A DNA stretch of 34,572 bases. Origin: an uncultured Eggerthellaceae bacterium (GTDB lineage Bacteria > Actinomycetota > Coriobacteriia > Coriobacteriales > Eggerthellaceae). Below the pieces are notes generated by a model, which saw only the letters and a list, made by a program, of their open reading frames with translations, was not told where the DNA came from and did no database searches. The position numbers were made by a program, and so were the translations under genes. The DNA lies in NCBI GenBank assembly GCA_946618265.1, contig CAMOLA010000020.1, positions 1 through 34,572 on the forward strand. Reading direction: 5' to 3'. Position 1 is the first letter of the stretch. Every line of letters starts with the position of its first letter. Below, piece by piece: positions 1 through 8,251 of the stretch.

Positions 1-287
1 TCGGCGGCATCATGCGGCTTACCGAAGATCTGGCCCCGGAACACGACCATGGTGTCGGACCCGATGACGGCCATCGTGCCGTCGTAGTCAGGCGTGACCA
101 GCTGCTCGACGGCCGCGCACGCCTTGCGCTCGGCCAGCTTCTTCACAGCCTCGACCGGGTCGGCCGCAAGCTCCTCCGTCAGCGTCTCGTCGGCATCCAC
201 CGCATGCGTGCGGAACGCCACGCCCGCCTGCTCGAGCAGCTGCCGCCTGCGCGGCGAAGCGCTCGCCAACACGATATCCAGTTCCAT
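1..287 (-). CDS. maf: Maf family nucleotide pyrophosphatase, 5' part (cut by window edge)
   Basis: This is the N-terminal 95 residues of a Maf protein; the rest lies left of the window. Maf proteins hydrolyse non-canonical or modified nucleoside triphosphates in the cytosol and were first linked to septum formation. The reading frame starts MELDIVLASASPRRRQLLEQ, the classical Maf N-terminus with the substrate-binding SxSPRR motif. It continues with an acidic DADETL segment, then SDTMVV and GKPHDA, which match the conserved (A/S)DTxV and GKP motifs. The start at 287 is preceded by GGAGAGG about 9 bases upstream. The gene follows the hybrid kinase on the same strand after a 254-base spacer full of repeats, so it may have its own promoter there. 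The family call is firm; subfamily (MafA/YhdE or MafB/YceF) is not decided. Confidence 0.88.
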   Translation of the reverse strand, partial: MELDIVLASASPRRRQLLEQAGVAFRTHAVDADETLTEELAADPVEAVKKLAERKACAAVEQLVTPDYDGTMAVIGSDTMVVFRGQIFGKPHDAA

Positions 288-329
288 ACCGTATTCCCTC
301 TCCAAGATGCGCGCGAAACTGCGCACGAC

Positions 330-406
330 AACGTATCTCCTGCTCATTTTCCAACAACGGCCCGCCCGCTGCAGGCCCCCACGAGAAAATATGCAGGAGA
401 TACGTT
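330..406. repeat. Inverted repeat, 22-bp arms, upstream of maf
   Basis: Arms 330-351 and 385-406 are reverse complements with two mismatches. The outer 14 bases (AACGTATCTCCTGC and its complement) match perfectly. The 33-base loop is GC-rich. Read on the minus strand it lies between the kinase stop and the maf start, in the presumptive maf leader, and its outer end abuts the 11/13-bp tandem repeat. No run of T follows either side, so it is not a typical intrinsic terminator. Function unknown. Confidence 0.8.
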
Positions 407-521
407 TTCGCTCACCGTTCGCTCACCGTTTTCGCGCACCGTTCGCTCACCGTTTTCGCGCACCGTTCGCTCACCGTTCGCTCACCGTTTTCGCTCACCG
501 TTTGCGCACCGTTCGCTCACG
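405..521. repeat. Tandem repeat of alternating 13-bp and 11-bp units
   Basis: Ten head-to-tail units can be read: TTTTCGCTCACCG-type 13-mers (405, 429, 453, 488) alternating with TTCGCTCACCG-type 11-mers (418, 442, 466, 477, 501) and a truncated last copy from 512. Units vary only at GCTC/GCGC and in the number of leading T. The order 13-11-13-11-13-11 gives a 24-bp higher-order period repeated three times before the pattern is interrupted by an extra 11-mer. It lies between the 3' end of the hybrid kinase (stop at 542) and maf. It could be a replication-slippage minisatellite or an array of protein-binding sites. No spacers are present, so it is not CRISPR. Confidence 0.9.
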
Positions 522-541
522 CTCGATGATGCAGCTGCGCA

Positions 542-2593
542 TCACTCGGCCTGCTCGCGCCCCCCGATCAGGTCCTCGAGCGTCTCGAAGAGGCGCCCGG
601 GTTCGACTGGCTTCGACAGGTGCGCGTTCATGCCGACTTGCAGCGAGCGCTGGACGTCTTCGTCAAACGCGTTCGCGGTCAGCGCGATGATCGGAACGTC
701 CCGGGCATCGTCGCGATCGAGCGCCCGAATGCGCTTCGCCGCCTCGAGCCCGTCCATCTCGGGCATGCGGATGTCCATGAGGATCGCATCGTAATACCCG
801 TTCGCGCTGCGCTCGAACATCTCCACCGCCGCAAGCCCGTTCTCGGCATGGTCGATAGCGGCGTCGCGCGACGTGATGAGTTGCTTCATGATCTCGGCGT
901 TGATGGCCACGTCCTCGGCCATGAGAATGTGGCGGCCCGCTAGCTCGACGCGCCCCTTCGTCGAGGGCCTGGCGACGTCCTGCACGCCGTGATCGCAGTT
1001 CTTGAGCGTGATGACCACCGTGAACTCCGTGCCCGCGCCCTTTTCCGACTCGACGGAAATCGTGCCGTTCATCATGTCCACGATGCTCTTGGTGATGGCC
1101 ATGCCCAGGCCCGTGCTGCCGTATTTGGTCGACCTGCCGCCGTCTTCCTGCGTGAACGAGCTGAATATCTTGGGCACGAAATCGGCGTCGATGCCGATGC
1201 CGGTGTCCTTCACGACGAACTTCAGCGTGGACTGCCCCTCGAACACCGCGATGCGATCGACGGAAAACGCCACGCGACCAGGCGCGTCGGTGAATTTGAT
1301 CGCGTTGCTCAGGATGTTGATGAGCACCTGCTTGAGCTTCGTGTCGTCGCCGATGTAGTACTCGTCGACCGCCTCGTCGATGCGGTACTCGAACGTCAGG
1401 CCCTTGTCTTCGCACTGCGACATGACCATCGTGCCAATCTGCTCGAGCATGGCGGCAAACGAGAATTCCTCCTTGCGTATGACCAGCCGGCCCGATTCGA
1501 TGCGGCTCATGTCCAGGATGTCGTTGATCAAATCCAGCAGGTGCCGCGCGCTGTCGCCGATCTTCTCCAAATACTCGCGCGCTTCGTCGGGCAGCCCCTC
1601 GATCTTGGACGCCAGGCTATCCAGGCCGATGATGGCGTTCATCGGCGTGCGGATCTCGTGGCTCATGTTGGAAAGGAATACGGTTTTGGCGCGATTCGCC
1701 TCCTCGGCGGCCTCGAGCGCCTCGACGAGCGCCTGGTTGCGCGCCATGGTTTCGCGCACCTCGTCGTCCACGTCCTTGAACCCGCACACAAAGCCGACCT
1801 TGCCGCCCGGCATGTCCAGCTTAGCGAACTCGATGCGGAAATAGCGCTCGGACCCGTCGTCCATGACGCGCAGGTACGTGACGTTGAACTGCTGTTTATC
1901 TTCGAGGCGCTTGGCGATGTTGTCGATTGTCAAATCGTTGGTCAGCCGCTCCTGGTCGATTGGCGCGACCGTCGTCTTGATGTAGTGCTCCTTGGCCTTC
2001 GAATACTTCAGCTGCCCGAGCGCGTCCCTGATGGGCACGGCATGGGCGGAAGTGCCCTCGATGTCGCCGCGATAAAGCGAGAACGTCTCGGACTCGATAT
2101 CGTTGATGAGCCACACCGTATGGTACGCCTTGCTCAGCGACTCGATGACGGCCTGCCGCACGGCTTTGTCCGATTCCATGCGCGCGCGTTTCTCGGTGAT
2201 GTCCGAGATGAATACGTAATGGATGCCGCCATAGGCGTCGGTCGTGGTGAAATGGCCGTAATCGTCGACCCAGCGCACCTCGCCGTTCTTGGCGACGATG
2301 CGGTACTCCACGTGGTCGGTGCGGTCTTCGTTGTCGGCGGTTTGCCGGCTGACGACGGCACACACCTCGTCGTAATCATCCGGGTGCACCATGCCGGCGA
2401 ACACGTTGCCCGTCAACTGCCCGAAATCATCGGGACCCTCGCAGCCGAAGATGTCGTACACCGCCCGGTTGGCGAACATGACCTCGCCGGGCTTTTCGGC
2501 CTTGTAGATGAAGAACCCGCCCGGCATGTGCTTGCCAAGCGCCTCGATGACGGAAAAGGTCTGGTCGTTAAGCTCGAAATGCTGTCCGAACAT
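542..2593 (-). CDS. Cytosolic PAS-domain hybrid sensor histidine kinase with receiver
   Basis: A 683-residue two-component hybrid kinase that should autophosphorylate on histidine and pass phosphate to its own receiver aspartate. An N-terminal PAS domain (about 20-135) ends in the typical SDITEKR. A second PAS-like region (about 150-280) follows. HisKA contains NMSHEIRTPMNAI with His312. The ATPase domain shows the N box near 427-435, DTGIGI (463-468) and GSTGLGMAI (492-500). The C-terminal receiver (about 554-675) has the acidic AED, phospho-acceptor Asp607 in LMDIRMPEMDG and Lys661. No signal peptide or membrane segment is visible, so the signal is probably internal. The open frame extends to 2701, but that part reads through a palindrome. 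ATG 2593 has GAGGAG about 7 bases upstream and begins a sensible N-terminus. It follows tilS on the same strand. No response-regulator output gene is adjacent. The ligand is unknown. Confidence 0.93.
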   Translation of the reverse strand: MFGQHFELNDQTFSVIEALGKHMPGGFFIYKAEKPGEVMFANRAVYDIFGCEGPDDFGQLTGNVFAGMVHPDDYDEVCAVVSRQTADNEDRTDHVEYRIVAKNGEVRWVDDYGHFTTTDAYGGIHYVFISDITEKRARMESDKAVRQAVIESLSKAYHTVWLINDIESETFSLYRGDIEGTSAHAVPIRDALGQLKYSKAKEHYIKTTVAPIDQERLTNDLTIDNIAKRLEDKQQFNVTYLRVMDDGSERYFRIEFAKLDMPGGKVGFVCGFKDVDDEVRETMARNQALVEALEAAEEANRAKTVFLSNMSHEIRTPMNAIIGLDSLASKIEGLPDEAREYLEKIGDSARHLLDLINDILDMSRIESGRLVIRKEEFSFAAMLEQIGTMVMSQCEDKGLTFEYRIDEAVDEYYIGDDTKLKQVLINILSNAIKFTDAPGRVAFSVDRIAVFEGQSTLKFVVKDTGIGIDADFVPKIFSSFTQEDGGRSTKYGSTGLGMAITKSIVDMMNGTISVESEKGAGTEFTVVITLKNCDHGVQDVARPSTKGRVELAGRHILMAEDVAINAEIMKQLITSRDAAIDHAENGLAAVEMFERSANGYYDAILMDIRMPEMDGLEAAKRIRALDRDDARDVPIIALTANAFDEDVQRSLQVGMNAHLSKPVEPGRLFETLEDLIGGREQAE

Positions 2594-2625
2594 GCTCCAT
2601 CTCCTCGCGCAATTGGTCATGTAAA

Positions 2626-2631
2626 AGTATA
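2626..2631 (-). promoter_or_regulatory. Possible -10 box for the PAS hybrid kinase
   Basis: On the minus strand the hexamer TATACT lies 32 bases upstream of the kinase start codon, in the short gap after tilS. No good -35 hexamer is found at 16-18 bases, so this is only a weak candidate promoter. Confidence 0.25.
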
Positions 2632-2671
2632 CCGAATCGCAAGACCCAGCCCGCGACGACATTTGGCGAAG

Positions 2672-2700
2672 TGCAACAGCCGACCAGGTCGGCTGTTGCA
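2672..2700. repeat. Perfect 29-bp palindrome (GCAACAGCCGACC family), copy 1
   Basis: Two perfect 14-base arms, TGCAACAGCCGACC and its complement, meet around a single central A. It begins 9 bases after the tilS stop codon. The same 29-bp sequence recurs exactly at 23492-23520 and with two base differences at 23524-23552, more than 20 kb away, so this is a dispersed repeat. No T-tract follows on the minus strand. Confidence 0.93.
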
Positions 2701-2709
2701 ATTATGGAG

Positions 2710-3798
2710 CTAGTCCAGCTTGCGGCGGGTGCGGAACGCCGCCATCGGCTCGATGCGCACGCCGTTCTTGTTAGCGCTCACGGCCAGGTTGCCCTGGATG
2801 TTGGCCACGTACCCGCTGACGGGACGGCCACCGCGGTAAGCGGCGAGCACGGCGTCGACCGACGCGGTCTCGACGCGCGCATCGGGATCGAGCATCTGCT
2901 CGAGCACCCTCACGACCACGCGGCGCTTCATGGGAAGGCGCTGCGCCGCGAACAGGGGCGAGATCACGCACCCCTCTTCGGCAGGTTCGAGCCACATGAC
3001 CTGGTCGCTCACGATGCCTTCGGCCAGCGATTCCAGCATGTCGTCCTCGTCGCCGATCAGGTTCATCGTGCGCGTGAGCGTGTCGATGAGCTGGGGGTTG
3101 CGTTCCTTGGCCAGCGGCACGATCTCGTGGCGCACGAACGCGCGGAACCGGTCGGTGTGCTCGTTGGTGGCGTCTTCGCGCCAGCACATCTCGTGCTCGT
3201 CGCGCACGATGGGAAGCTCGCGCTCGATGCGCCCCACGATGTAGTCGCGCAGCTCCTGACGCCCGCAGTCGAGCAAGGGCCGCGCCACCTGGCCGTTCAA
3301 ATACATCATCGAACGGAACCCGCCCGGCCCCGTGCCCACGATGGAGCGCATGTAGAAGTTCTCGATGCGGTCATCGGCCGTGTGGGCCGTGAAAATGCGC
3401 CCGCTCGACGTCGGGACGCCCGCATGCAAGCACAAATCCGAAAGCGCCTCGCGGGCGGCCGCATAGCGCTCGCGCCGCGCGATGGCCTCGATGTTGCCGT
3501 GCTCGGCCTCGGCGATGCCGGCGATGTCGATTTCGGTCGAGACGTAGGCGATGCCCAGCTCGAGCGCCAGCTTCTCGACGAACGTCGCGTCGGCGTCGGC
3601 GTCGGCGCCCCGCAGCTTGTGGTTGACGTGCAGCATGGCAACCGGTCCCTGCAAAACGTCATCGGCGCGCAGCTCCGATACGATGTAGGCCAGCGCCGTC
3701 GAATCCGACCCGCCCGACACCATGAGGAGCACCGGCGCATCGATGCGCGCAAGCGAGCGCGCATCGATGGCCTGCCTGGCTTTTTCGATTACGTCCAT
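2710..3798 (-). CDS. tilS: tRNA(Ile)-lysidine synthase TilS
   Basis: A 362-residue ATP-pyrophosphatase of the TilS family. It converts the wobble C34 of the CAU-anticodon tRNA-Ile to lysidine, so that AUA is decoded as isoleucine, and is normally essential. The PP-loop SGGSDST sits at residues 28-34 after a short helix. HVNHKLRG and the downstream HTADDRIENFYMR match the conserved MHVNH and HxxDD..E motifs of the family. The C-terminal part is shorter than in the E. coli enzyme (about 430 residues), typical of reduced forms. The open frame continues to 3915, but ATG 3798 is preceded by GGGGGGA and begins a normal N-terminus. It lies 106 bases after the hydrolase and ahead of the PAS hybrid kinase. 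The hpt and ftsH genes that often follow tilS are not here. Confidence 0.94.
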   Translation of the reverse strand: MDVIEKARQAIDARSLARIDAPVLLMVSGGSDSTALAYIVSELRADDVLQGPVAMLHVNHKLRGADADADATFVEKLALELGIAYVSTEIDIAGIAEAEHGNIEAIARRERYAAAREALSDLCLHAGVPTSSGRIFTAHTADDRIENFYMRSIVGTGPGGFRSMMYLNGQVARPLLDCGRQELRDYIVGRIERELPIVRDEHEMCWREDATNEHTDRFRAFVRHEIVPLAKERNPQLIDTLTRTMNLIGDEDDMLESLAEGIVSDQVMWLEPAEEGCVISPLFAAQRLPMKRRVVVRVLEQMLDPDARVETASVDAVLAAYRGGRPVSGYVANIQGNLAVSANKNGVRIEPMAAFRTRRKLD

Positions 3799-3904
3799 TC
3801 CATTCCCCCCAAACCGCGATAAAGGACCTGGCCACGCTTCATTATCCCGCCCCGCCGTCGGCGGCCGCGCGGACCGCTGTCGGCTGGCCCCGCCCCTATC
3901 GCGC

Positions 3905-4660
3905 TCACAGCTCAAAGAAGTCGATTATACGCGCAATCGCAGCGTCCATCTTGCGAGGATCGTGGAAGCGGTGATCGGCGCCCTCGATGGGGACGAGCTC
4001 GATCACGTTGTCGTCCGCAAACGTGGCCGACATCTCGAACGGCACGATCTCGTCGGCCGTGCCGTGAATGATCAGCAAATCCTCGGCGACGTCGAAATAC
4101 TCGTTTTGGCGAACGTCGTTGGCTTTCACGTCGTCGAGAAACTGGCTGGACACCTTGACCTTGCGGTCGAACCCGACGAGCACCGGCTTGCCGGCCGCGA
4201 TCTTGTGCAGGTCGTCCTCGGTCGCGACCGCGCCGATCAGCGTCGAGTACATGTCGATCGCCGGGCAGCGCAAAGCCACCTTGCGAAACGGGTTGCCGTG
4301 CTCGGCGATGTATTTCAGCAGCAAGTAGCCGCCGAAGCTCGTGCCGTAGGCGTACAGCTCGTCGGTTTCGAACTGCCGCCGCACGTATTCGACCACGGTG
4401 CCCAGATACAGGTCGCAATCTTCCAGAAGCAGGTTCTTGCGCGCATCGCTTCCGTGACAGGGCCAGTCGAACACGACGACCGCCGTGCCCTTGCGCTTGG
4501 CCACGGCGCGCTCCGCGAACGTCTCGGCAGCCCGGTTGTCCTTGTGCCCGCCGAACCCATGGCAAAACACGATGACCCGCGCAACCGCACGCGCATCCGC
4601 GCAGTACAACTTGCACCGAATGCTCGCGCCCGCCTCGTTGATATCAAAATACTTCTGCAT
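3905..4660 (-). CDS. Alpha/beta hydrolase (serine hydrolase, putative esterase/lipase)
   Basis: A 251-residue cytosolic alpha/beta hydrolase. HGFGGHK (34-40) forms the oxyanion-hole loop. GTSFGG places the nucleophile at Ser108. HGTADEIVP gives the acid Asp203, and EGADHRF gives the histidine His230, so the triad is complete and in the right order. Such proteins hydrolyse carboxyl esters or act as acyl/peptide hydrolases; the substrate cannot be told from sequence. No signal peptide is seen. ATG 4660 has GGGAAG 4 bases upstream. Upstream, between this gene and the large hybrid kinase, are two copies of a palindromic repeat. tilS follows 106 bases downstream, so the two may be cotranscribed. 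Confidence 0.9.
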   Translation of the reverse strand: MQKYFDINEAGASIRCKLYCADARAVARVIVFCHGFGGHKDNRAAETFAERAVAKRKGTAVVVFDWPCHGSDARKNLLLEDCDLYLGTVVEYVRRQFETDELYAYGTSFGGYLLLKYIAEHGNPFRKVALRCPAIDMYSTLIGAVATEDDLHKIAAGKPVLVGFDRKVKVSSQFLDDVKANDVRQNEYFDVAEDLLIIHGTADEIVPFEMSATFADDNVIELVPIEGADHRFHDPRKMDAAIARIIDFFEL

Positions 4661-4678
4661 GTCTTCCCATCCCCGGAT

Positions 4679-4705
4679 GATACGCTACCTCAGAGGTACT
4701 GTATC
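4679..4705. repeat. Palindrome with GATAC...TACCTC arms, copy 1
   Basis: The 27 bases read GATAC, 2 unpaired, TACCTC, central A, GAGGTA, 2 unpaired, GTATC. Flanking ATC makes the direct-repeat similarity to copy 2 longer. It lies just upstream of the hydrolase ribosome-binding site. It differs from copy 2 only at a C/T and the central A/T within these 27 bases. Confidence 0.88.
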
Positions 4706-4735
4706 ATCTGAGTGGCTATTGTACCAAAACCGAAT

Positions 4736-4762
4736 GATACGTTACCTCTGAGGTACTGTATC
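4736..4762. repeat. Palindrome with GATAC...TACCTC arms, copy 2, containing the kinase stop codon
   Basis: Same architecture as the copy 57 bases to the left: GATAC, 2 unpaired, TACCTC, T, GAGGTA, 2 unpaired, GTATC. The large hybrid kinase reads into this palindrome: its last residues (about DDTVPQR) and its TAA stop (4742-4744) are encoded by the repeat. The element therefore sits exactly at the gene end. Confidence 0.9.
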
Positions 4763-7700
4763 ATCGGCGTCGAGCACCTCCGCGAGCTTCGCGAGCATGA
4801 CGGGGACATCGTAGGGTTTGGCAAGATGGCCATCCATGCCGGCTTCGAGCGCGATCTTCCGGTCTTCCTCGAAGACGTTGGCCGTCACCGCCAAGATCGG
4901 AATGCCGGCCTTCGCCGGGTCGTCCAGCGCGCGAATGCGCTTGGCGGCTTCGTAGCCGTCCATGTTGGGCATCTGGATATCCATGAGCACAACATCGTAA
5001 TAGCCCGCCGGCTTTTCATCCATCAGGGCAACCGCCTGCACGCCGTCCGGCGCCACATCGACGACGAAGCCCGATTCCTCCAGAATCGCGATGGCGATCA
5101 TCTGGTTCAGCTCGTTGTCCTCCGCAAGCAGGACGCGCCTGCCCGAGAAATCCGTCACAGCGGGCCGTTCGGACAGGACGTCCGCCAGCTGGAACGGCTC
5201 TGCGAGCACGTCCCGCAACTCGGACATGAACAGCGGCTTGGAGCAAAACGCCGTGACGCCGGCCTCGTGCGCCTCTCCTTCGACGTCAGCCCAATCGTAG
5301 GCCGTCAGCACGATGATGGGCGCGGCATCGCCGATGATGCTGCGGATGCGGCGCACCGTCTCGATGCCGTTGAGGTCGGGCATCATCCAGTCGATGATGT
5401 AGGCCCTGAACTCGTCGGCCTGGTCGAGCGCCTCCTTCGTGCGCACGACCGCTTCCTTGCCGTAGTTCGTCCAATCGGGCCGCATGCCGATTTCGCGCAG
5501 CATCGAGCACACCGACAGGCACGAATCCGTGTCGTCGTCGACCACGAGCGCGCGCAGGCCCGAAAGCTCGGGTATGGGTTCGAGCTTCGCCGCGTTCGCG
5601 CTGATCTTGCAGGGAATGTCGACGACGAACTCGGTGCCCTTCCCCTCCTCGCTCGTGAGCGAAATCCGCCCGCCCATCATGTCGACGATGTTCTTGGTGA
5701 TGGCCATGCCGAGCCCCGTGCCCTCGATGCCGCTGACGGTGCTCGTCCTCTCGCGCGTGAAGGCGTCGAAGATGGTCTCGCGGAACTCCTCGCTCATGCC
5801 GATGCCGTTGTCCTTGATCCGGAATTGGAAGTTGGCCATGCCCGGCGCATCCGAAGGCTTCTCGATGACGCGGAAGCTGATGGAGCCGCCTGCGGGCGTG
5901 AATTTGATGGCGTTCGACAAGATGTTCAGCAGCACCTGGTTGAGGCGCAGCTTGTCGGTGACGATGTTCTCGTTCACGACGTCTTGCGTGTCGACGAACA
6001 GGTCGAGCTGCTTGGCCGAGGCGTTGGCCTGGACGATCGTCTGCAGGTCGTGGATGACGTCGGGCAGATGCACGTCCGCCTCCTCGACCGTCATCTTGCC
6101 GCTCTCGATGCGGCTCATGTCCAGCACGTCGTTGATCAACGACAGCAAATGCTGACTCGAAACCGAGATCTTGCCCAGGTAGTCGCCGACCGCCTCCCGG
6201 TCGTCGATATGCGAGGTCGCGAGCGCCGTAAAGCCCACGATGGCGTTCATGGGCGTTCGGATATCGTGGGACATGTTATTGAGAAACGCGGTCTTGGCGC
6301 GATTGGCGTGCTCGGCGACCATGAGGGCGTCGGCAAGCGCCTCGCGGCCTTCTTCGAGCTCGCGGTTCTTTTCCTCCAGCTCGCGCTGAGCCTGCTCCTT
6401 TTCGCGCACGCGCGCTTTCGACCGGCGCGAGTCGCGCACGAGCAACGTGATCACCATCAGCGCGATCGCGAGCGCGAGCAGCGCGAAGATCCAAATGTAG
6501 TTTCCGACCAAGTCGAGGAACGAGTAGGAGTACAGCCCGTCAGCGTACCGATACGCCTGCGTCTGCGCGTAGTCGCTACCCACCACGCTGATGCCGCGAT
6601 TGATGAACTTCAGCAGGCCCTCATTGCCGATTTCCACCCCGAAGCACCGATCGTCGCCCCGGTTGAGCTGCTTGATCGAAAGGCCGGAATACCGTCTGTT
6701 CTTCAGAATGTCGAAGGCGCGCAATCCGTTGAGCGTCACGCCGCCGACCTCGCCCGCCAAAACGGCATCCAGGCATTCGTCGATGGAGGAATAGAGCGTG
6801 ATTTCGGCATCGGGGAAGTTCGTCTTCACGAAATAGTACTGCATGCGATTGTTCTCGTTGACCGCCAGGTGCGCGACGACCCGATCGTCGTACTCGCCTC
6901 GATAGACAAGCTCGGTCGCAGCCGACACGACCGGCGCAGACTGGTAGATGCCGTTCTCTTCCGAATAGTACAGGCCCCCGCCGACGGGAAACGCCACGTC
7001 AATGGTCCCCGCGCTCATGGCGGCGATCATCTCGTCATAGCTCTTGTAGCCGTGATAGGTCACGTCGAGGCTCTCCACGCCCAGCAGCTCGACCATTTGC
7101 GCGATCATGTCCTTGACGACGCCGGTGACCTGGCCATCGCCGCCCGTATCGCAATAGGGCAGATAATGCTCGAGATACCCGACGCGCAGCTGATCGTGCG
7201 TCGCCAGCCACTCGCGCTCTGCCGCGGAAAACGTGCGGCTCGAGACGGTGTCCGGATAGTACTTTTCGGACAAACCGTCCAGATAATGAGGCTCTTCAAC
7301 CGCTAGGAGATCTTGCGCCGCGTTCAGCTCCTCCAGCAGGTCGGGCCGTTTCTTGTTGACGCACAGGAAAAAGTCCGATGCCCCGAACGCGCAGACCACC
7401 TCCGCATGGTTGCGGCCATAGGCGCCGTTGCCCTCCACGGCCATGACGTCGACGCCGTGCTCGTCAAACGACGCGAACAACCCCTCGTAGTCCACGAACG
7501 TCACGACGTTCGCCTTTACGCCATGTTTGTCGAGGTACTTGTTCAGCACATCGACCATCGCGCTTTCCAGAACGCCTATCTTCTTGCCGGCAAGCGAAGC
7601 GGGATCCGCGTCGATGCTCGTATCGGAATCGTGTTTGACCAAGCTGTAGGTCTCGTGCCCCATCGGGTCGTCCGGATAGCCGATGAGATCTGCGCGCTCT

Positions 7701-8047
7701 TCCTTCCACGCAAGCCCCGCCAGCAGGTCAACCTTGCCATCGAGCAGCATCTGGTACAGATCGGCGTAGTTCCCGTACACGTACTCGTAATCCCAGCCCG
7801 TGTATTCCGAAAGCTTGCGGTAATACTCATAGGCGTAACCCGTCTTGACCGCACCGTCCGCAGCGCCTTCTTGGAACACCTCGTTCTCGTAATACCCCAC
7901 GCGCACGACGCCTTTTTCGTCTGGCGCCGCAAAGGCCGAAGCGGAAAACGCGCACGCGCAGGCGCAGGCGAACGCCACGCACAGCCAAACGGCCAGAAGC
8001 AGCGGGCCGTTGATTCTCGACATCATTCCCTTGTGTACATCGCTCAT
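4742..8047 (-). CDS. Membrane hybrid histidine kinase with two solute-binding sensor domains and two receivers
   Basis: A 1101-residue BvgS-like hybrid kinase. A signal peptide (hydrophobic 14-40, likely cleaved after SAFA) precedes two tandem SBP_bac_3-type domains, about 46-270 (starts VVRVGYYEN) and 285-510 (starts LRVGYLEHY), outside the cell. One TM helix (about 517-537) and a charged coiled coil (540-580) lead to HisKA with His594 in NMSHDIRTPMNAI. The ATPase domain shows NILSNAIKFT, DNGIGM and GTGLGMAI. Receiver 1 (about 830-950) has DDD and Asp886 in IIDWMMPDLNG. Receiver 2 (about 970-1090) has AED and Asp1023 in LMDIQMPNMDG. No HPt domain is seen. ATG 8047 has GGGAGG 8 bases upstream, better than the ATG at 8080. 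The likely ligand is an amino acid or similar small solute, by family only. The last residues and stop lie inside a palindromic repeat. Confidence 0.93.
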   Translation of the reverse strand: MSDVHKGMMSRINGPLLLAVWLCVAFACACACAFSASAFAAPDEKGVVRVGYYENEVFQEGAADGAVKTGYAYEYYRKLSEYTGWDYEYVYGNYADLYQMLLDGKVDLLAGLAWKEERADLIGYPDDPMGHETYSLVKHDSDTSIDADPASLAGKKIGVLESAMVDVLNKYLDKHGVKANVVTFVDYEGLFASFDEHGVDVMAVEGNGAYGRNHAEVVCAFGASDFFLCVNKKRPDLLEELNAAQDLLAVEEPHYLDGLSEKYYPDTVSSRTFSAAEREWLATHDQLRVGYLEHYLPYCDTGGDGQVTGVVKDMIAQMVELLGVESLDVTYHGYKSYDEMIAAMSAGTIDVAFPVGGGLYYSEENGIYQSAPVVSAATELVYRGEYDDRVVAHLAVNENNRMQYYFVKTNFPDAEITLYSSIDECLDAVLAGEVGGVTLNGLRAFDILKNRRYSGLSIKQLNRGDDRCFGVEIGNEGLLKFINRGISVVGSDYAQTQAYRYADGLYSYSFLDLVGNYIWIFALLALAIALMVITLLVRDSRRSKARVREKEQAQRELEEKNRELEEGREALADALMVAEHANRAKTAFLNNMSHDIRTPMNAIVGFTALATSHIDDREAVGDYLGKISVSSQHLLSLINDVLDMSRIESGKMTVEEADVHLPDVIHDLQTIVQANASAKQLDLFVDTQDVVNENIVTDKLRLNQVLLNILSNAIKFTPAGGSISFRVIEKPSDAPGMANFQFRIKDNGIGMSEEFRETIFDAFTRERTSTVSGIEGTGLGMAITKNIVDMMGGRISLTSEEGKGTEFVVDIPCKISANAAKLEPIPELSGLRALVVDDDTDSCLSVCSMLREIGMRPDWTNYGKEAVVRTKEALDQADEFRAYIIDWMMPDLNGIETVRRIRSIIGDAAPIIVLTAYDWADVEGEAHEAGVTAFCSKPLFMSELRDVLAEPFQLADVLSERPAVTDFSGRRVLLAEDNELNQMIAIAILEESGFVVDVAPDGVQAVALMDEKPAGYYDVVLMDIQMPNMDGYEAAKRIRALDDPAKAGIPILAVTANVFEEDRKIALEAGMDGHLAKPYDVPVMLAKLAEVLDADDTVPQR

Positions 8048-8251
8048 CTCGCCGACCTCCCGTAACCACATGCGGGGCACCTATTCGATCAAGCAATCGG
8101 GGACATAACGGATATCAGTAAGCATTGTACCCGTAATCGAAGCCGCCATGCTTAAATAGATGCACGCGCACACGATGCGAAGAACCGGCCAATAGGGACG
8201 CTGGTGAAAGAATGCTGCAATGCGCCCGAAGCGCCGGCGTTCCGGGCAAAC

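Noticed and set aside
405..521. CRISPR array
   Set aside because: The units are head to tail without spacers and no cas gene is nearby.
2594..2701. N-terminal extension of the PAS kinase to 2701
   Set aside because: The extra codons read through the 29-bp palindrome and promoter-like DNA; ATG 2593 has a good ribosome-binding site.
4712..7306. Long plus-strand open frame of 864 codons opposite the large kinase; similar long frames at 989-2713 and 19188-20975
   Set aside because: They are antisense to clear genes, are rich in Arg, His, Asp and Val, as expected from GC-biased third positions, and show no family motif or ribosome-binding site.
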